This document shows, one piece after another, positions 22,598-31,106 of a stretch of DNA of 64,000 nt (the first letter of the stretch is position 1; every line of letters begins with the position of its first letter). The stretch is from Paraburkholderia aromaticivorans (GTDB lineage Bacteria; Pseudomonadota; Gammaproteobacteria; Burkholderiales; Burkholderiaceae): assembly GCF_002278075.1 (NCBI RefSeq), contig NZ_CP022989.1:4278001-4342000 (forward strand). The letters are read 5' to 3'. The notes beneath the pieces are model-generated. The model made no database searches, was not told where the DNA came from, and was given only the letters and a program-made list of their open reading frames with translations. A program made the position numbers and the translations under genes.

Positions 22598-23026
22598 ATG
22601 GAGTGCGATATGTTGTCTTATCCGGCTGTATTTGAGCCTGACAGCGGCGGGTTCGTCGTTACGTTCCGGGATATTCCGGAGGCAATCACTCAGGGCGATT
22701 CCCTCGAAGAGGCTCGCTCTATGGCTGCTGATGCATTGCTCACGGCGATGGACTTTTATTTTGAGGACAAGCGCCCAGTTCCTGCGCCGTCGAAAGCGAA
22801 GAAGGGAGAGGAGTTGGTCGCGCTGCCCGCCAGCGCGTCAGCGAAGATCCTGCTGCTCAACGAGATGCTGGCGCAGAAGGTCACGCCGTCGGAGCTTGCC
22901 CGACGGCTGGATACGCGTCCTCAGGATGTGAATCGCATCGTCAACCTCGAACACACTACGAAGATTGACACGATTGCCGAGGCGCTGGCAGCACTCGGAA
23001 AGCGCCTAGAGATCACTGTTATTTAA
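22598..23026 (+). CDS. hicB: HicB-type antitoxin
   Basis: The 142-residue product pairs with HicA. Residues 5-75 are the partial RNase-H-like fold that covers the toxin (YPAVFEPDSGGFVVTFRDIP, EARSMAADALLTAM). Residues 90-142 are a helix-turn-helix (VTPSELARRLDTRPQDVNRI) for autoregulation at the palindrome upstream of hicA. A second methionine four codons in is an alternative start. The pair probably stabilises the prophage or limits phage growth. Confidence 0.9.
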   Translation: MECDMLSYPAVFEPDSGGFVVTFRDIPEAITQGDSLEEARSMAADALLTAMDFYFEDKRPVPAPSKAKKGEELVALPASASAKILLLNEMLAQKVTPSELARRLDTRPQDVNRIVNLEHTTKIDTIAEALAALGKRLEITVI

Positions 23027-23099
23027 TGTGCGCCATTGGGCGCGACTCGGAATATCGGCAGTGCCAGCAACGCCACTGCCGGTAACGCTCGAACATCTC

Positions 23100-23489
23100 T
23101 TACGTGGTCGCGGGCCCGTTGCCCCAATGCGACCAGCCGAACGCGCGAACGCCCCAATACATCAAGGCTGCCCGCCACGCGGGCACGCCGCTCACCAGCG
23201 ACGCCTCGCGCAAGACCGCATCCGCAACATCGCGCGGCACCGCATGCTCCAAGTACAGCCAGTCATGGACGGCCGATGCCTCATGAGCGCTGTCGGCCGT
23301 CAGCAGGAACGCGACCGGCGTCCGTGGCACCGAGGCGAAGTCCGTCTCGAAACCGGCCGGCACCGTGAACGTCAGCTTTGCCACATCCGACTTATAGACG
23401 AGCGGCGCAGCCAGACGCCACGTCCCTCGCCCGCCGTTCGTCGAGTCGCTTACCAGCTCGACCTGCAGTTCTGTCAGGAATGCGCTCAC
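23100..23489 (-). CDS. DUF1353 prophage protein
   Basis: The 129-residue product matches DUF1353: FTVPAGFETDFASVPRTP, then AVHDWLYLEHAVPRDVADAV and AALMYWGVRAFGWSHW. DUF1353 proteins are common in phage lysis and tail regions, with no known role. I chose the GTG at 23489, which overlaps the stop of the upstream lipoprotein gene by 4 bases (GTGA) and suggests coupled translation. The open frame goes back to 23624. Confidence 0.8.
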   Translation of the reverse strand: MSAFLTELQVELVSDSTNGGRGTWRLAAPLVYKSDVAKLTFTVPAGFETDFASVPRTPVAFLLTADSAHEASAVHDWLYLEHAVPRDVADAVLREASLVSGVPAWRAALMYWGVRAFGWSHWGNGPATT

Positions 23490-23983
23490 GATGCGACTGC
23501 TCCACTTGCCGGATCGGGCGCGATCGCCGCCGGCACGGCCGAGTAGTTCGCAAGCGCGGACGATACAGCAAGCTGCGCGGCCGTGAGCGCGATCTCGGCA
23601 GCATCCTTGGTCTTCTGATCCCATCCCGACGCGTCGATCACCTTGATGAGCGCAGGAACGCCGTCATTGATCAACGCGCCGATATTGGCCGTCGAGATCG
23701 GCGGGATGGACGCGCTCGAGCTGGCACTCTCCAGCGTCGCACAAGCCGCATTGACCTTGTCCGAGGCCGTAGCCAGGTAGCCTTGTGCATCGACGGACAG
23801 TTGCGACTTCATGGCCGACATCGACGCGAGGAAAGGAACGCTGACGGTGCAGACCTTCTGCGCCTTCACCTGCAGCGTGGCGACGAGTTGAGCAGGCGTC
23901 TGGGGCGCGGCGCTCGGCGCCGCACAACCAGCGAAAGCGACGGACAGGACAAGGCCTGCCGCAAGCAGCATGAGCTTCTTCAT
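23486..23983 (-). CDS. Prophage lipoprotein in the lysis cassette
   Basis: The 165-residue product begins with a lipoprotein signal (MKKLMLLAAGLVLSVAFAGC), so it should be lipid-anchored at residue 20. The mature part is alanine-rich and helical with a single further cysteine pair partner (QKVCTVSVPF, NAACATLESA). It sits between a holin-like gene and DUF1353. It is too long and not proline-rich enough for Rz1, so a spanin role is not supported. I chose the ATG at 23983, with AAGGAAAA just upstream. Confidence 0.72.
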   Translation of the reverse strand: MKKLMLLAAGLVLSVAFAGCAAPSAAPQTPAQLVATLQVKAQKVCTVSVPFLASMSAMKSQLSVDAQGYLATASDKVNAACATLESASSSASIPPISTANIGALINDGVPALIKVIDASGWDQKTKDAAEIALTAAQLAVSSALANYSAVPAAIAPDPASGAVAS

Positions 23984-24023
23984 GGATTTTCCTTCGGATA
24001 GTGCCGCGATCGCGGCAAGACGG

Positions 24024-24242
24024 TTACTGCGCGGAAGTGGCGGACTGCTTCGCGGCGACGCGCGCGGCAATGTAGTTGAGCGCGGCGTGCGCGCCGGAAG
24101 CCAGCACGCCGGCTACGAGCGCTGAGACACTTGCCGGCACCGGCACGTGAAACGCCAAAGCAAGCGCCCACTCGACTGCGGGCATGAGGGTGGCGGTCGA
24201 GATAGCGACGCCGCCGGTGACGACTGCTGAGTTTTGAGCCAT
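24024..24242 (-). CDS. Holin-like small membrane protein
   Basis: The 72-residue product has two short hydrophobic segments (MPAVEWALALAFHVPVPASV and VSALVAGVLASGAHAALNYI) and a charged tail (ARVAAKQSATSAQ). Size, topology and position next to an endolysin gene suggest a class II holin. I do not recognise a named family. The ATG at 24242 follows the HNH gene by 8 bases. Confidence 0.6.
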   Translation of the reverse strand: MAQNSAVVTGGVAISTATLMPAVEWALALAFHVPVPASVSALVAGVLASGAHAALNYIAARVAAKQSATSAQ

Positions 24243-24250
24243 GGATGCTC

Positions 24251-24736
24251 CTACACTGCGTGGTGGATGACTTCGGCAGCCGAGAACTGATAGCCCTCCT
24301 TGCCGTACTTTTGTGCGATCCAGATCGGAAACGGAAGCGCATGCATGCCTTCGTCTTTCCCGATGTGATGCGCCTTGCAAAGCAACATGCCGTTGACGGT
24401 CATGTCGTCGACGAACTGGGTCCAGTCGGTGAAGTGGTCCCAGTCGAATGCCTTGATCGCTTCACCCCACACGCCGGCCTGCGCGTCGAACTTGAAGCGC
24501 TCCCAGTCGATCATTTCGGCGAACGAGCGCTCGATCGGGTGGTGATGCGCCTCGAGCGGATGACCGCTCTCCTCAGCCGTCGCGTTGCAGATGAAGCAGC
24601 GACCACCGTCGCGCGCGATCAATTCTTTGCGCGTCCGCTCGAACAACGACGTCGTCTTGCGCGGCTCGTGGCCAGGAATGTTGACGTCGACGGTCAACGT
24701 CTCTTTCTCTTCGTGGATTTTGGTAACGTCGGTCAT
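24251..24736 (-). CDS. HNH-like zinc-finger protein in the lysis cassette
   Basis: The 161-residue product has a treble-clef-like arrangement of metal ligands: GRCFICNATAEESGHPLEAH, then HHP, and a later LLCKAHH. This fits an HNH nuclease or a structural zinc finger. It lies between the endolysin and holin genes, an uncommon place for an HNH gene, as these usually stand beside terminase. The ATG at 24736 is used; the open frame further upstream only shadows the endolysin gene. Whether it cuts DNA is not known. Confidence 0.62.
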   Translation of the reverse strand: MTDVTKIHEEKETLTVDVNIPGHEPRKTTSLFERTRKELIARDGGRCFICNATAEESGHPLEAHHHPIERSFAEMIDWERFKFDAQAGVWGEAIKAFDWDHFTDWTQFVDDMTVNGMLLCKAHHIGKDEGMHALPFPIWIAQKYGKEGYQFSAAEVIHHAV

Positions 24737-24792
24737 ATCCGTAAACGAAAGCGACCCGCCGAAGCGGGCCCGAAAGTGAGTGGGTGCAGAAG

Positions 24793-25365
24793 TCAGATGA
24801 TGCCGAGGGCCTTCTTCGCCGCGCCATACAGCGCCAGCCGTTCTGAATAGCCGTTCGGCGTTGCCTTCGACGTCGCACTGCCGAGGTTCACCGTGCGCGA
24901 CACGCCGAGAAAATTGCCCGCATCCGCGAGCGCATTCAGCTTGCGGTTGGACCAGTACCAGGCGGCAGACAGCGCGGCGTTCGCGGGTTGCTCGAGCAGT
25001 TCCGGGTGATGGATCAGATCGAGATCGAGGCCGAGCGCCGCAAGCATGTAATTCCGACGCCCCGTGATCTGCACCAAGCCGCGGCCGCAGAATCGGAGGC
25101 CGTCGCCAGGCTGCGTGTTGCCCAGCTCGCTCGCCTTCTTCGACGGCGGCTCGTACGCGGTCTGCGCAAGCGTCGGCCCCCATATCTCTTTCGTGAAGAC
25201 CAGTCGCGCTGACTCGACGCCGACGGTCGCGAGGAACGCGGCGACGCTCAGCGGCGTGGCAATCGCGTATTTGTCGCATGCTGCCTGAAGCGGCTGCACC
25301 CACTGCGATGCGCGCATGGCGGTCGAGCCGCACCCTGCGGCGACGATGGGAGCAGTCAGATTCAT
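24793..25365 (-). CDS. Phage endolysin, glycoside hydrolase family 19
   Basis: The 190-residue product is a chitinase-like lysozyme that cuts peptidoglycan at lysis. The first catalytic glutamate is in FLATVGVESARLVFTKEIWG near residue 51. LRFCGRGLVQITGRRNYMLA near residue 92 is the family signature. HHPELLEQPANAALSAAWYW follows. There is no signal peptide, so export through the holin is expected. The start overlaps the upstream gene by 4 bases. Confidence 0.92.
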   Translation of the reverse strand: MNLTAPIVAAGCGSTAMRASQWVQPLQAACDKYAIATPLSVAAFLATVGVESARLVFTKEIWGPTLAQTAYEPPSKKASELGNTQPGDGLRFCGRGLVQITGRRNYMLAALGLDLDLIHHPELLEQPANAALSAAWYWSNRKLNALADAGNFLGVSRTVNLGSATSKATPNGYSERLALYGAAKKALGII

Positions 25366-25691
25366 TTGTCCGCCTTTGTGTCAATGCGCCGATTGATCTC
25401 GGCAAAGCCTTCGCGCGTCTCTTTCGAGTTCTGATTGACAGCCTCGATGAGTCGCTCGATTGAGCGCTCGAGGCTGCCGACTGCCTTGGTCAATTCGGTC
25501 TGCGTGACGTAGTGCTCAGCGACGTAAAGCTTGTGAGCTGCGAGGGCATCCCCCACCGATTTGATTGCTTCGCCGTGCTCTTGCATGGTCCGGTCTCGCT
25601 GCCCTTCCGACCTTTGCCAAAGCCACCCGAAGACACCACTGACGACAGCAAAACCAGCACAGCCAACTTCAACGACGGCGGTGTAATCCAT
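25362..25691 (-). CDS. Small membrane protein with coiled coil (lysis cassette)
   Basis: The 109-residue product has one N-terminal membrane helix (VVEVGCAGFAVVSGVFGWLW) and then a long charged helix (LTKAVGSLERSIERLIEAVN, FAEINRRIDTKADK). It is translationally coupled to the endolysin gene (ATGA overlap). It could help holin or spanin function, but it has no recognised family signature. A minus-strand terminator lies only 15 bases upstream of its start, so it may be the first gene of the lysis transcript. Confidence 0.62.
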   Translation of the reverse strand: MDYTAVVEVGCAGFAVVSGVFGWLWQRSEGQRDRTMQEHGEAIKSVGDALAAHKLYVAEHYVTQTELTKAVGSLERSIERLIEAVNQNSKETREGFAEINRRIDTKADK

Positions 25692-25706
25692 TCAAGCCCC
25701 GGAAAT

Positions 25707-25730
25707 GAAAAAAGCCGCCCAGAGGCGGCT
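25707..25730 (-). terminator. Hairpin terminator
   Basis: AGCCGCC and GGCGGCT (25713-25730) pair around CAGA, and six T residues follow on the minus strand. It would stop transcripts coming from the tail genes before the lysis cassette. Confidence 0.7.
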
Positions 25731-25783
25731 GTTGGTCGAATCGTTGTTTTGCTGCTTGACGATTTTCGGACGTGATCGTCTAA

Positions 25784-27699
25784 CTCGAGAGTGCCGAATT
25801 CAGGCGTGGTTTTTCGGCTATGTGCCCAGGCGGAACATCTCGAATGTGTCGGGGTCCTGCCTTTCTGCGATGAATTTTGCGAAGAAATGGGTTTTGGCGC
25901 TATTCACGAGAAATTCGGGCAGGCATTGACGTAGTGCGTTGGCGACGACCAACTCCGATGGAGGGATGCCGGGGCGGATAGTGCGCAGCCAGGATCCAAA
26001 GGAACTCCAGACCTGTGAAGGGAACACCGCTGCCAGATAGTGAAGCAGTCCCTGACAGACGATGCCAGCGTGCATAAAGACGTGGTACGCGTGGATCTTG
26101 CGCTTGACGGCGTTGCGGTACTCGAGTGACTCGCGATGAAGGTATTGATCGCCGTTTCGGCGGGCGAGCGGCTTCATGTCCTGCATCCAGAAGTGGTACG
26201 CGAATGTGCCGATCCGATGCACCGCCTGTTTGAAGCTGTACTCGATCTTGAAGCGCAATCCATACAGGCGGATGATCTCGACGGCATCCAGACTGAGGTC
26301 GGTGCACATCAGCAGACACGAACCCCTGCTTGGGTGAGTCACTGCCACGAAGCGAACCAGCTGACCGTACGCCGGCCACAGCAGATCGCAGACCCGATAG
26401 TGAATGGTGACATTGTGCTCGCCATAGACCGGACTGGGGGCGGATTGCAAGGCCTGGGGATCAGCCAGTAGCGATTTGAGTTTGATCTTCTCACCGTAGC
26501 GCCTGGGACGCCCCCGTTTGCGCGGTCCCTGCTGCACGTACGGGGCACAGGCGACTGCATTGGACTTCACGCGTGTGACCAGGTGGTTGTCCCGATCGCG
26601 CAGGCCTTTGACGATCTTGCCAGCAGCGTAGTAGGCATCGGCCACGAAGTAGAACGGCTGCTGCACCGAGACGATGCCAAGCAGCGAGATCATCTTGTCG
26701 AGCAAGGTACGCCGATCGCGGTTGGACCACACCAGACCTTCGTGAATACGCACGGCCAGCGGTACGGCGAAGACGCTCTGGGCGGCCCGCACAAGCATAC
26801 TGACCGCCTGCATCGAGTGCCCCATGATGTATTCGGGCTTGGTGTTGGAGTCGGACTGTTGATGCAGCAGCTTGACGCCGGGCATCTTCCTGCCGCTCTT
26901 GGCCACCTTGATGCCATCGCCGACCAAAACCAGTCGGCCATTGACGCGTAGCGGGTCAGGGAACAGGCGCAGCACCGTCTGGGTCCACAGCGCTGAAAGC
27001 TGATCGAGCTGCACGGCGTCGCTATGCAGGCTGTCACGCAGCTTGTTGTACAGGGCTGGCCGCAGTTTGAGAGCCCGCACGATGCTGGTCACGCCCAGCA
27101 ACTCGGTGCGCACAGTCAAGCCAGCGACGACAGTTGCGAACCACATGAAGCTGCGCAGGCGAGAAAACGCTGGGCGTAGCAGCCAGATCGCGTCCCACCA
27201 AGCCGTCCAGAGTTTCATTGTTGTTCTCTACATTATTTTGCACTACGAAGTATCGCATAGAATATGCAATATAGGCAGCACAAACGGCTCCTTCAAATCG
27301 AAAGACTCATTGAGACGATCAAGGCGATGCTCGCCGCGATAGATGAAAGACGCGCGGGGTCACTCACCCCCCCCCCATTGCAAGGCCCTCCCGAACCAGT
27401 TCGGGGCATACTGACAGACGAGCGATACGCGGGACAGGAAGATCCGCACTGAGTCCTTCGTGGGCGATGCGCTGAGCGATGTGAGCCCCTGCAAGTCAAC
27501 TACGAGAGCATCAACAAGGCATTGATTGAGGAATAGAGCAACGTGAGTTTGATCACTGCCGCCTGACGATGAATCTGGTGCACGAAGGCAACCGGCCACG
27601 CCGGATCACATCACCAGGAAATGGATCGGTGTTCAGATGAAAAGCGCCGAGGCCGGAGCGAGTCCGAGAAAAAACAAGCGAGAAGTCGGCACTCTCGAG
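25784..27699 (-). mobile_element. Complete 1.9-kb insertion sequence with target duplication
   Basis: CTCGAGAGTGCCGA at 25784-25797 is repeated in inverted form at 27686-27699. The hexamer GTCTAA stands directly outside both ends (25778-25783 and 27700-27705), so this is a whole element with a 6-base target duplication. It carries one transposase gene on the minus strand and about 470 non-coding bases (27219-27685) before its right repeat. The small open frames there look spurious. Confidence 0.88.
25818..27218 (-). CDS. DDE-type transposase
   Basis: The 466-residue product has the layout of a DDE transposase: RLVLVGDGIKVAKSGRKMPG near residue 95 with the first aspartate, YFVADAYYAAGKIVKGL near 190 with the second, and the IEYSFKQAVHRIGTFAYHFW block near 330 with the glutamate. 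A basic patch (GPRKRGRPRRYGEKIKLKS) could contact DNA. It resembles IS4-related families, but I cannot assign the family with certainty. The gene is intact and fills most of the element. Confidence 0.85.
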   Translation of the reverse strand: MKLWTAWWDAIWLLRPAFSRLRSFMWFATVVAGLTVRTELLGVTSIVRALKLRPALYNKLRDSLHSDAVQLDQLSALWTQTVLRLFPDPLRVNGRLVLVGDGIKVAKSGRKMPGVKLLHQQSDSNTKPEYIMGHSMQAVSMLVRAAQSVFAVPLAVRIHEGLVWSNRDRRTLLDKMISLLGIVSVQQPFYFVADAYYAAGKIVKGLRDRDNHLVTRVKSNAVACAPYVQQGPRKRGRPRRYGEKIKLKSLLADPQALQSAPSPVYGEHNVTIHYRVCDLLWPAYGQLVRFVAVTHPSRGSCLLMCTDLSLDAVEIIRLYGLRFKIEYSFKQAVHRIGTFAYHFWMQDMKPLARRNGDQYLHRESLEYRNAVKRKIHAYHVFMHAGIVCQGLLHYLAAVFPSQVWSSFGSWLRTIRPGIPPSELVVANALRQCLPEFLVNSAKTHFFAKFIAERQDPDTFEMFRLGT

Positions 27700-27705
27700 G
27701 TCTAA

Positions 27706-28618
27706 GAAGCTGTTGCGAAATTAAGTTCTGGGGCTGTTAACTTTTCTGGCTTGGTGTTAACTTTCTGTCTTGTTTTGCCTGACAGGAAGCGATGTCTAAA
27801 GAACTCATAGACGACGAACTGTGGTCACTCATCGAACCACTTCTGCCTGCGCGAGCACCTCGCAATCGGCAATATGCCGGGCGCAAGCCAACACCCGACC
27901 GCGCTGTACTGACGGGCATCGTGTTCGTACTGCGCTCAGGCATTGCGTGGAATCTCCTGCCGCAGGAGATGGGGTGCGGCTCAGGCACTGCCTGTTGGCG
28001 ACGGCTCGTCGCATGGCAGGAAGCAGGCGTCTGGCAACGCATCCACGAAACGCTGCTGGCCGAACTGCGTCGTCGTGGCGAAATCGATTTGTCGCGCGCG
28101 CTCGTGGACAGTTCATCGATTCGCGCCGTGCTGGCGGGAAAAAAACCGGCCCGAATCCCACGGACCGGCGCAAGCTCGGCAGCAAACACCACCTCATCGT
28201 CGACGCGCAAGGCATCCCGCTCGCGGTCATCCTGAGTGCAGCGAACCGCCACGACATTACCCAACTCGATGCGCTGGTTGAGGCAATTCCGCACATCAGA
28301 GGCAAGCGGGGGCACCCCTTGCATAAACCACAAATCGTTCAGGGCGACCGGGGCTACAGTTCCGAACCACATCGGCAACGTTTGAGAGAACGCGGCATCA
28401 CGCCGGTGCTCGCAAAAATTGGCTCGCCCCATGGAAGTGGTCTCGGCAAAACGCGCTGGCCAGTCGAGCGTTCGATTGCATGGCTTCACTCGTTTCGACG
28501 CCTGAAAATTCGCTACGAACGTTATGCCCATATCCATGAAGCCTTCCTGTCTCTGGCTTGTGCCTTAATTTGCTGGACACGTCTCAAGCCAATGTTTAAC
28601 TAATTTCGCAACAGCTTC
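27706..28618 (+). mobile_element. IS5-family insertion sequence (IS427-like)
   Basis: GAAGCTGTTGCGAAATTA at the left end is mirrored exactly at 28601-28618. TAA stands directly outside both ends (27703-27705 and 28619-28621) as a 3-base duplication. The left TAA is the last half of the GTCTAA copy made by the neighbouring IS, so this element came later. It contains one transposase gene split by a programmed frameshift. Confidence 0.88.
27792..28603 (+). CDS. IS5-family transposase made by -1 frameshift
   Basis: The first frame (27792 onward) gives ELIDDELWSLIEPLLPA and the helix-turn-helix part up to ALVDSSSIRAVLAGKK. The second frame continues with TGPNPTDRRKLGSKHHLIVD and holds VQGDRGYSSEPHR and the end KTRWPVERSIAWLHSFRRL. 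The switch is at A AAA AAA (28139-28145), seven A residues set in the first frame as a canonical slippery heptamer. Slipping back one base joins the DDE residues into one protein of about 270 residues. Without slipping, the first frame ends at 28235 without the catalytic glutamate. Confidence 0.88.
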
Positions 28619-28761
28619 TAAAAAATGGCTTCCAACCCGCTACGATGCGGACCGCTAATCAGCTAGTCGATCCCGAGTCGACGTGCCGATGGTGAAATAT
28701 CGGCTATCAGGGTGGCCGCTACGACACTGGTAATATCTCTAAATCTTTTGGAGCCTTGCCA

Positions 28762-29853
28762 GTGCCAGCTAAACAAATCAATTCACTGACGTCGTTGCGG
28801 TTTTTCGCTGCAGCAATGGTGGTCGTTTTTCACACACGACGTGAGTTCGGTTATTTCGGCCTCGCCGATCACCTGGCGCTCACGCAAGCCGTATCCCTCT
28901 TCTTCGTTCTATCAGGGTACATTCTCGCCCACACTCATCGAACGATCACTTCAAGGTCGGATCTCTTCATCTTCTATCTCAAGAGGTTTGCCCGGATTTG
29001 GCCGCTTCACCTCGCTGGCGCTGCCGCGGCGTTGTGGCTAATCCATTTTGAAGGCGGCTCAGTGCGCGGCGAAGACGCGATCCTTAACGTGCTGCTGTTG
29101 CATGCTTGGTCATCGGACATCACCACGTATTTCTCGTTGAACGGCGTCTCGTGGAGCTTGTCCGATGAGGCCTTTTTCTATGCAGTTTTCCCATTACTGA
29201 TTTGGCGTGTGAACGCCACTTGGGTAGTCAAACTAGCAGCAACCGTCCTCGTCACGGCTGCAATGTTGCTTGCCTTTAAGAACATGGGACGCCCGTTGAT
29301 GCTGTGGTCCGCATACATTTCGCCCATCACAAGGCTGAGTGAATTCATGATGGGCATTGCAGCCTATCAATTGCGAGGCAAGCTTCGGAGCGTCATCGAA
29401 GGTGGTTGGCGCGCGAGCGCGCTCGAGATTGGCACCGCTCTGATTGTCGCGTCCGCAATCTGGGTGGCAGACCTCAAATTCGTCTCGGACTTACCGTTCC
29501 ATCCGATCAAGCCCGTTGCAATCTGGCTTTCAAATTGCGGTGTGGGCGTTCTTTTTACCCTATTGATAGCCGTGTTCGCACTGGAAGGAGGCGCCCTGTC
29601 TCGCCTTCTCCAAGCCCGGCTTCTCATTTACCTTGGCAAGATCAGTTTTGCTCTATACATGATGCACCAACTCGTCTTGCGGTACGCGGAGGACCACGGT
29701 TATATGGCGCCGGACTATCCGGTTGCAGCCAAGGCCGCGTTGTACTGGTTGGCGGCAATCGCGGTCGCTGCAGCAGCCCACCATCTGATAGAGATTCCCG
29801 CCCAGAGAGTAATCTTGTCGCGATTTACACCCCGGCGTGGCGTAATGGCCTAG
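28762..29853 (+). CDS. Acyltransferase-3 family membrane protein (second copy, divergent)
   Basis: The 363-residue polytopic protein has the R-x10-H motif in SLRFFAAAMVVVFHTRREFG near residue 15, SLFFVLSGYILAHTHR near 45 and LKRFARIWPLHL near 75. It is not a close copy of the acyltransferase at 20495. It has no SGNH domain, but an SGNH lipoprotein gene lies 535 bases downstream on the same strand. I prefer GTG at 28762 to TTG at 28756 because TTGGAG then lies at a normal distance. It is lysogenic-conversion cargo, transcribed opposite to the phage structural genes. Confidence 0.86.
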   Translation: MPAKQINSLTSLRFFAAAMVVVFHTRREFGYFGLADHLALTQAVSLFFVLSGYILAHTHRTITSRSDLFIFYLKRFARIWPLHLAGAAAALWLIHFEGGSVRGEDAILNVLLLHAWSSDITTYFSLNGVSWSLSDEAFFYAVFPLLIWRVNATWVVKLAATVLVTAAMLLAFKNMGRPLMLWSAYISPITRLSEFMMGIAAYQLRGKLRSVIEGGWRASALEIGTALIVASAIWVADLKFVSDLPFHPIKPVAIWLSNCGVGVLFTLLIAVFALEGGALSRLLQARLLIYLGKISFALYMMHQLVLRYAEDHGYMAPDYPVAAKAALYWLAAIAVAAAAHHLIEIPAQRVILSRFTPRRGVMA

Positions 29854-30029
29854 CTCATTGACGACGAAATTCAAGGGCTGTGTTGTGATGATTCCGCTTG
29901 ACTGGTAGGACCTTTGGTCCTATTCTGATCGTACTGGCACCTCGCTTTCCGCGCGGTCCGACATCCCGATAGAAACGATCATGAAAGCCTGCTTTCGTGC
30001 GCCTTTTCGCGCACTTGGAATCTCCGGAC

Positions 30030-30335
30030 ATGCATTACAAGCCCCCTCAGCCGGAAGACATCGAGCGCCTCAAGAAGGAACTCGGTCTAGACGGCGCGCA
30101 GATGGCGGAACTGTTTGGCGTCGCTGGGAATCGCGCATTTCGCCGGTACACATCCAAATCCGACGACACCAAGAACAAGCGCGAGCTCGGCGCGCACATG
30201 CTGTTCTTTGCGATGGCGCGCTTGGAACTGGACGCCCAGACCATCGAGCGAGTACTACAACGCATGCGCCGAGTCGGAGCAACGATCGATTTGAACCCCG
30301 ACTCCCCGGCGCCCGATGGAGAGCAGAAGCCCTAA
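30030..30335 (+). CDS. Small helix-turn-helix-like prophage protein
   Basis: The 101-residue product starts MHYKPPQPEDIERLKKELG, followed by LDGAQMAELFGVAGNRAFRR, which reads as an Xre-like helix-turn-helix. The C-terminal half is helical (LELDAQTIERVLQRMRRVGA). I chose the ATG at 30030 since the extra residues from 29997 look unrelated. It lies between the acyltransferase and the SGNH lipoprotein and may regulate this cargo. The 176 bases before it hold no gene. Confidence 0.58.
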   Translation: MHYKPPQPEDIERLKKELGLDGAQMAELFGVAGNRAFRRYTSKSDDTKNKRELGAHMLFFAMARLELDAQTIERVLQRMRRVGATIDLNPDSPAPDGEQKP

Positions 30336-30388
30336 ACCGCACGCCATGTATCATCTCGCGCTGGAATAAAAAAAACGCGAGTGGGGTT

Positions 30389-31102
30389 ATGGCAAAAGGG
30401 TTATGCGTATCGGTTCTAGGCATGCTTGTCATGGCGTGCAGCGGCTCCGGTGGCGGAGGTGGTGGATCGACTCCGCCGGTTGCCCAGACGACGCAATCGG
30501 TACCTAAGACCGTCGTGATCGATGCAGAAGGAGATTCGACGTTCTACGGAACGCAAGTCATTAACGGCGTAGTGTCGAGAACGGCGAACAATCCTCCGGC
30601 GCTACTGCAAGGCATGCTCGGTGCGAACGTGACCGTGATTAACAGCGCAGCGGGCGGCGCTACGGTGCTAGACGCCCTGAATGGACTCGCCCCACGTTAT
30701 ACGACGCCACTCGCTAGCCGGCTTGCAACCAACAATTCGGCGCTTGTTCTATCCAATTTTGAGATCAACGATTCCTTGAGGCTCTCGCAAGATGACTATC
30801 GAGCCGGCCTTTTGTCGTGGATCACGAGGGTGCGGAATATGGGCAAGTTGCCAGTTCTTGAAGAGCCCAATCCGGTGTGCAGTCCGACGTATCCCAATGT
30901 CGAGGCATACCTTTCTGTATTGCGGGACGTAGCCGCGCAGCAAGGTGTAACGCTCATCGCGCAGTACGACTACATCAAGTCGCTCCCAAATTGGCAGGCA
31001 ATGCTGACCGACTGCGTGCATCCCTACGACTCGCTGTATCAAATCAAGACACAGCGCGAGTACGCCATGCTTCAGCCGATCGTCGCAAAGTTGCTTCAAT
31101 AG
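30389..31102 (+). CDS. SGNH/GDSL-type hydrolase lipoprotein
   Basis: The 237-residue product has a lipoprotein signal (VSVLGMLVMAC) with the lipidated cysteine at residue 17, then a glycine-rich linker. The hydrolase domain has the nucleophile serine in VIDAEGDSTFYG near residue 50, an asparagine block NFEINDSLRL and the D-x-x-H block LTDCVHPYD near the end. SGNH enzymes remove or move acyl groups. With the acyltransferase upstream it may form a split acylation pair. The ATG at 30389 is used; the frame is open further upstream but overlaps the helix-turn-helix gene there. Confidence 0.75.
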   Translation: MAKGLCVSVLGMLVMACSGSGGGGGGSTPPVAQTTQSVPKTVVIDAEGDSTFYGTQVINGVVSRTANNPPALLQGMLGANVTVINSAAGGATVLDALNGLAPRYTTPLASRLATNNSALVLSNFEINDSLRLSQDDYRAGLLSWITRVRNMGKLPVLEEPNPVCSPTYPNVEAYLSVLRDVAAQQGVTLIAQYDYIKSLPNWQAMLTDCVHPYDSLYQIKTQREYAMLQPIVAKLLQ

Positions 31103-31106
31103 AGCA

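Noticed and set aside
23486..23983. Calling the lysis-cassette lipoprotein an Rz1 spanin
   Set aside because: At 165 residues it is too long, is not proline-rich, and no Rz gene overlaps it.
24737..25405. N-terminal extension of the HNH-like frame
   Set aside because: It shadows the endolysin gene and has no sensible composition; the ATG at 24736 starts the conserved part.
27219..27685. Short open frames inside the 1.9-kb IS beside the transposase
   Set aside because: No ribosome sites or family features. I treat the stretch as the non-coding end of the IS.
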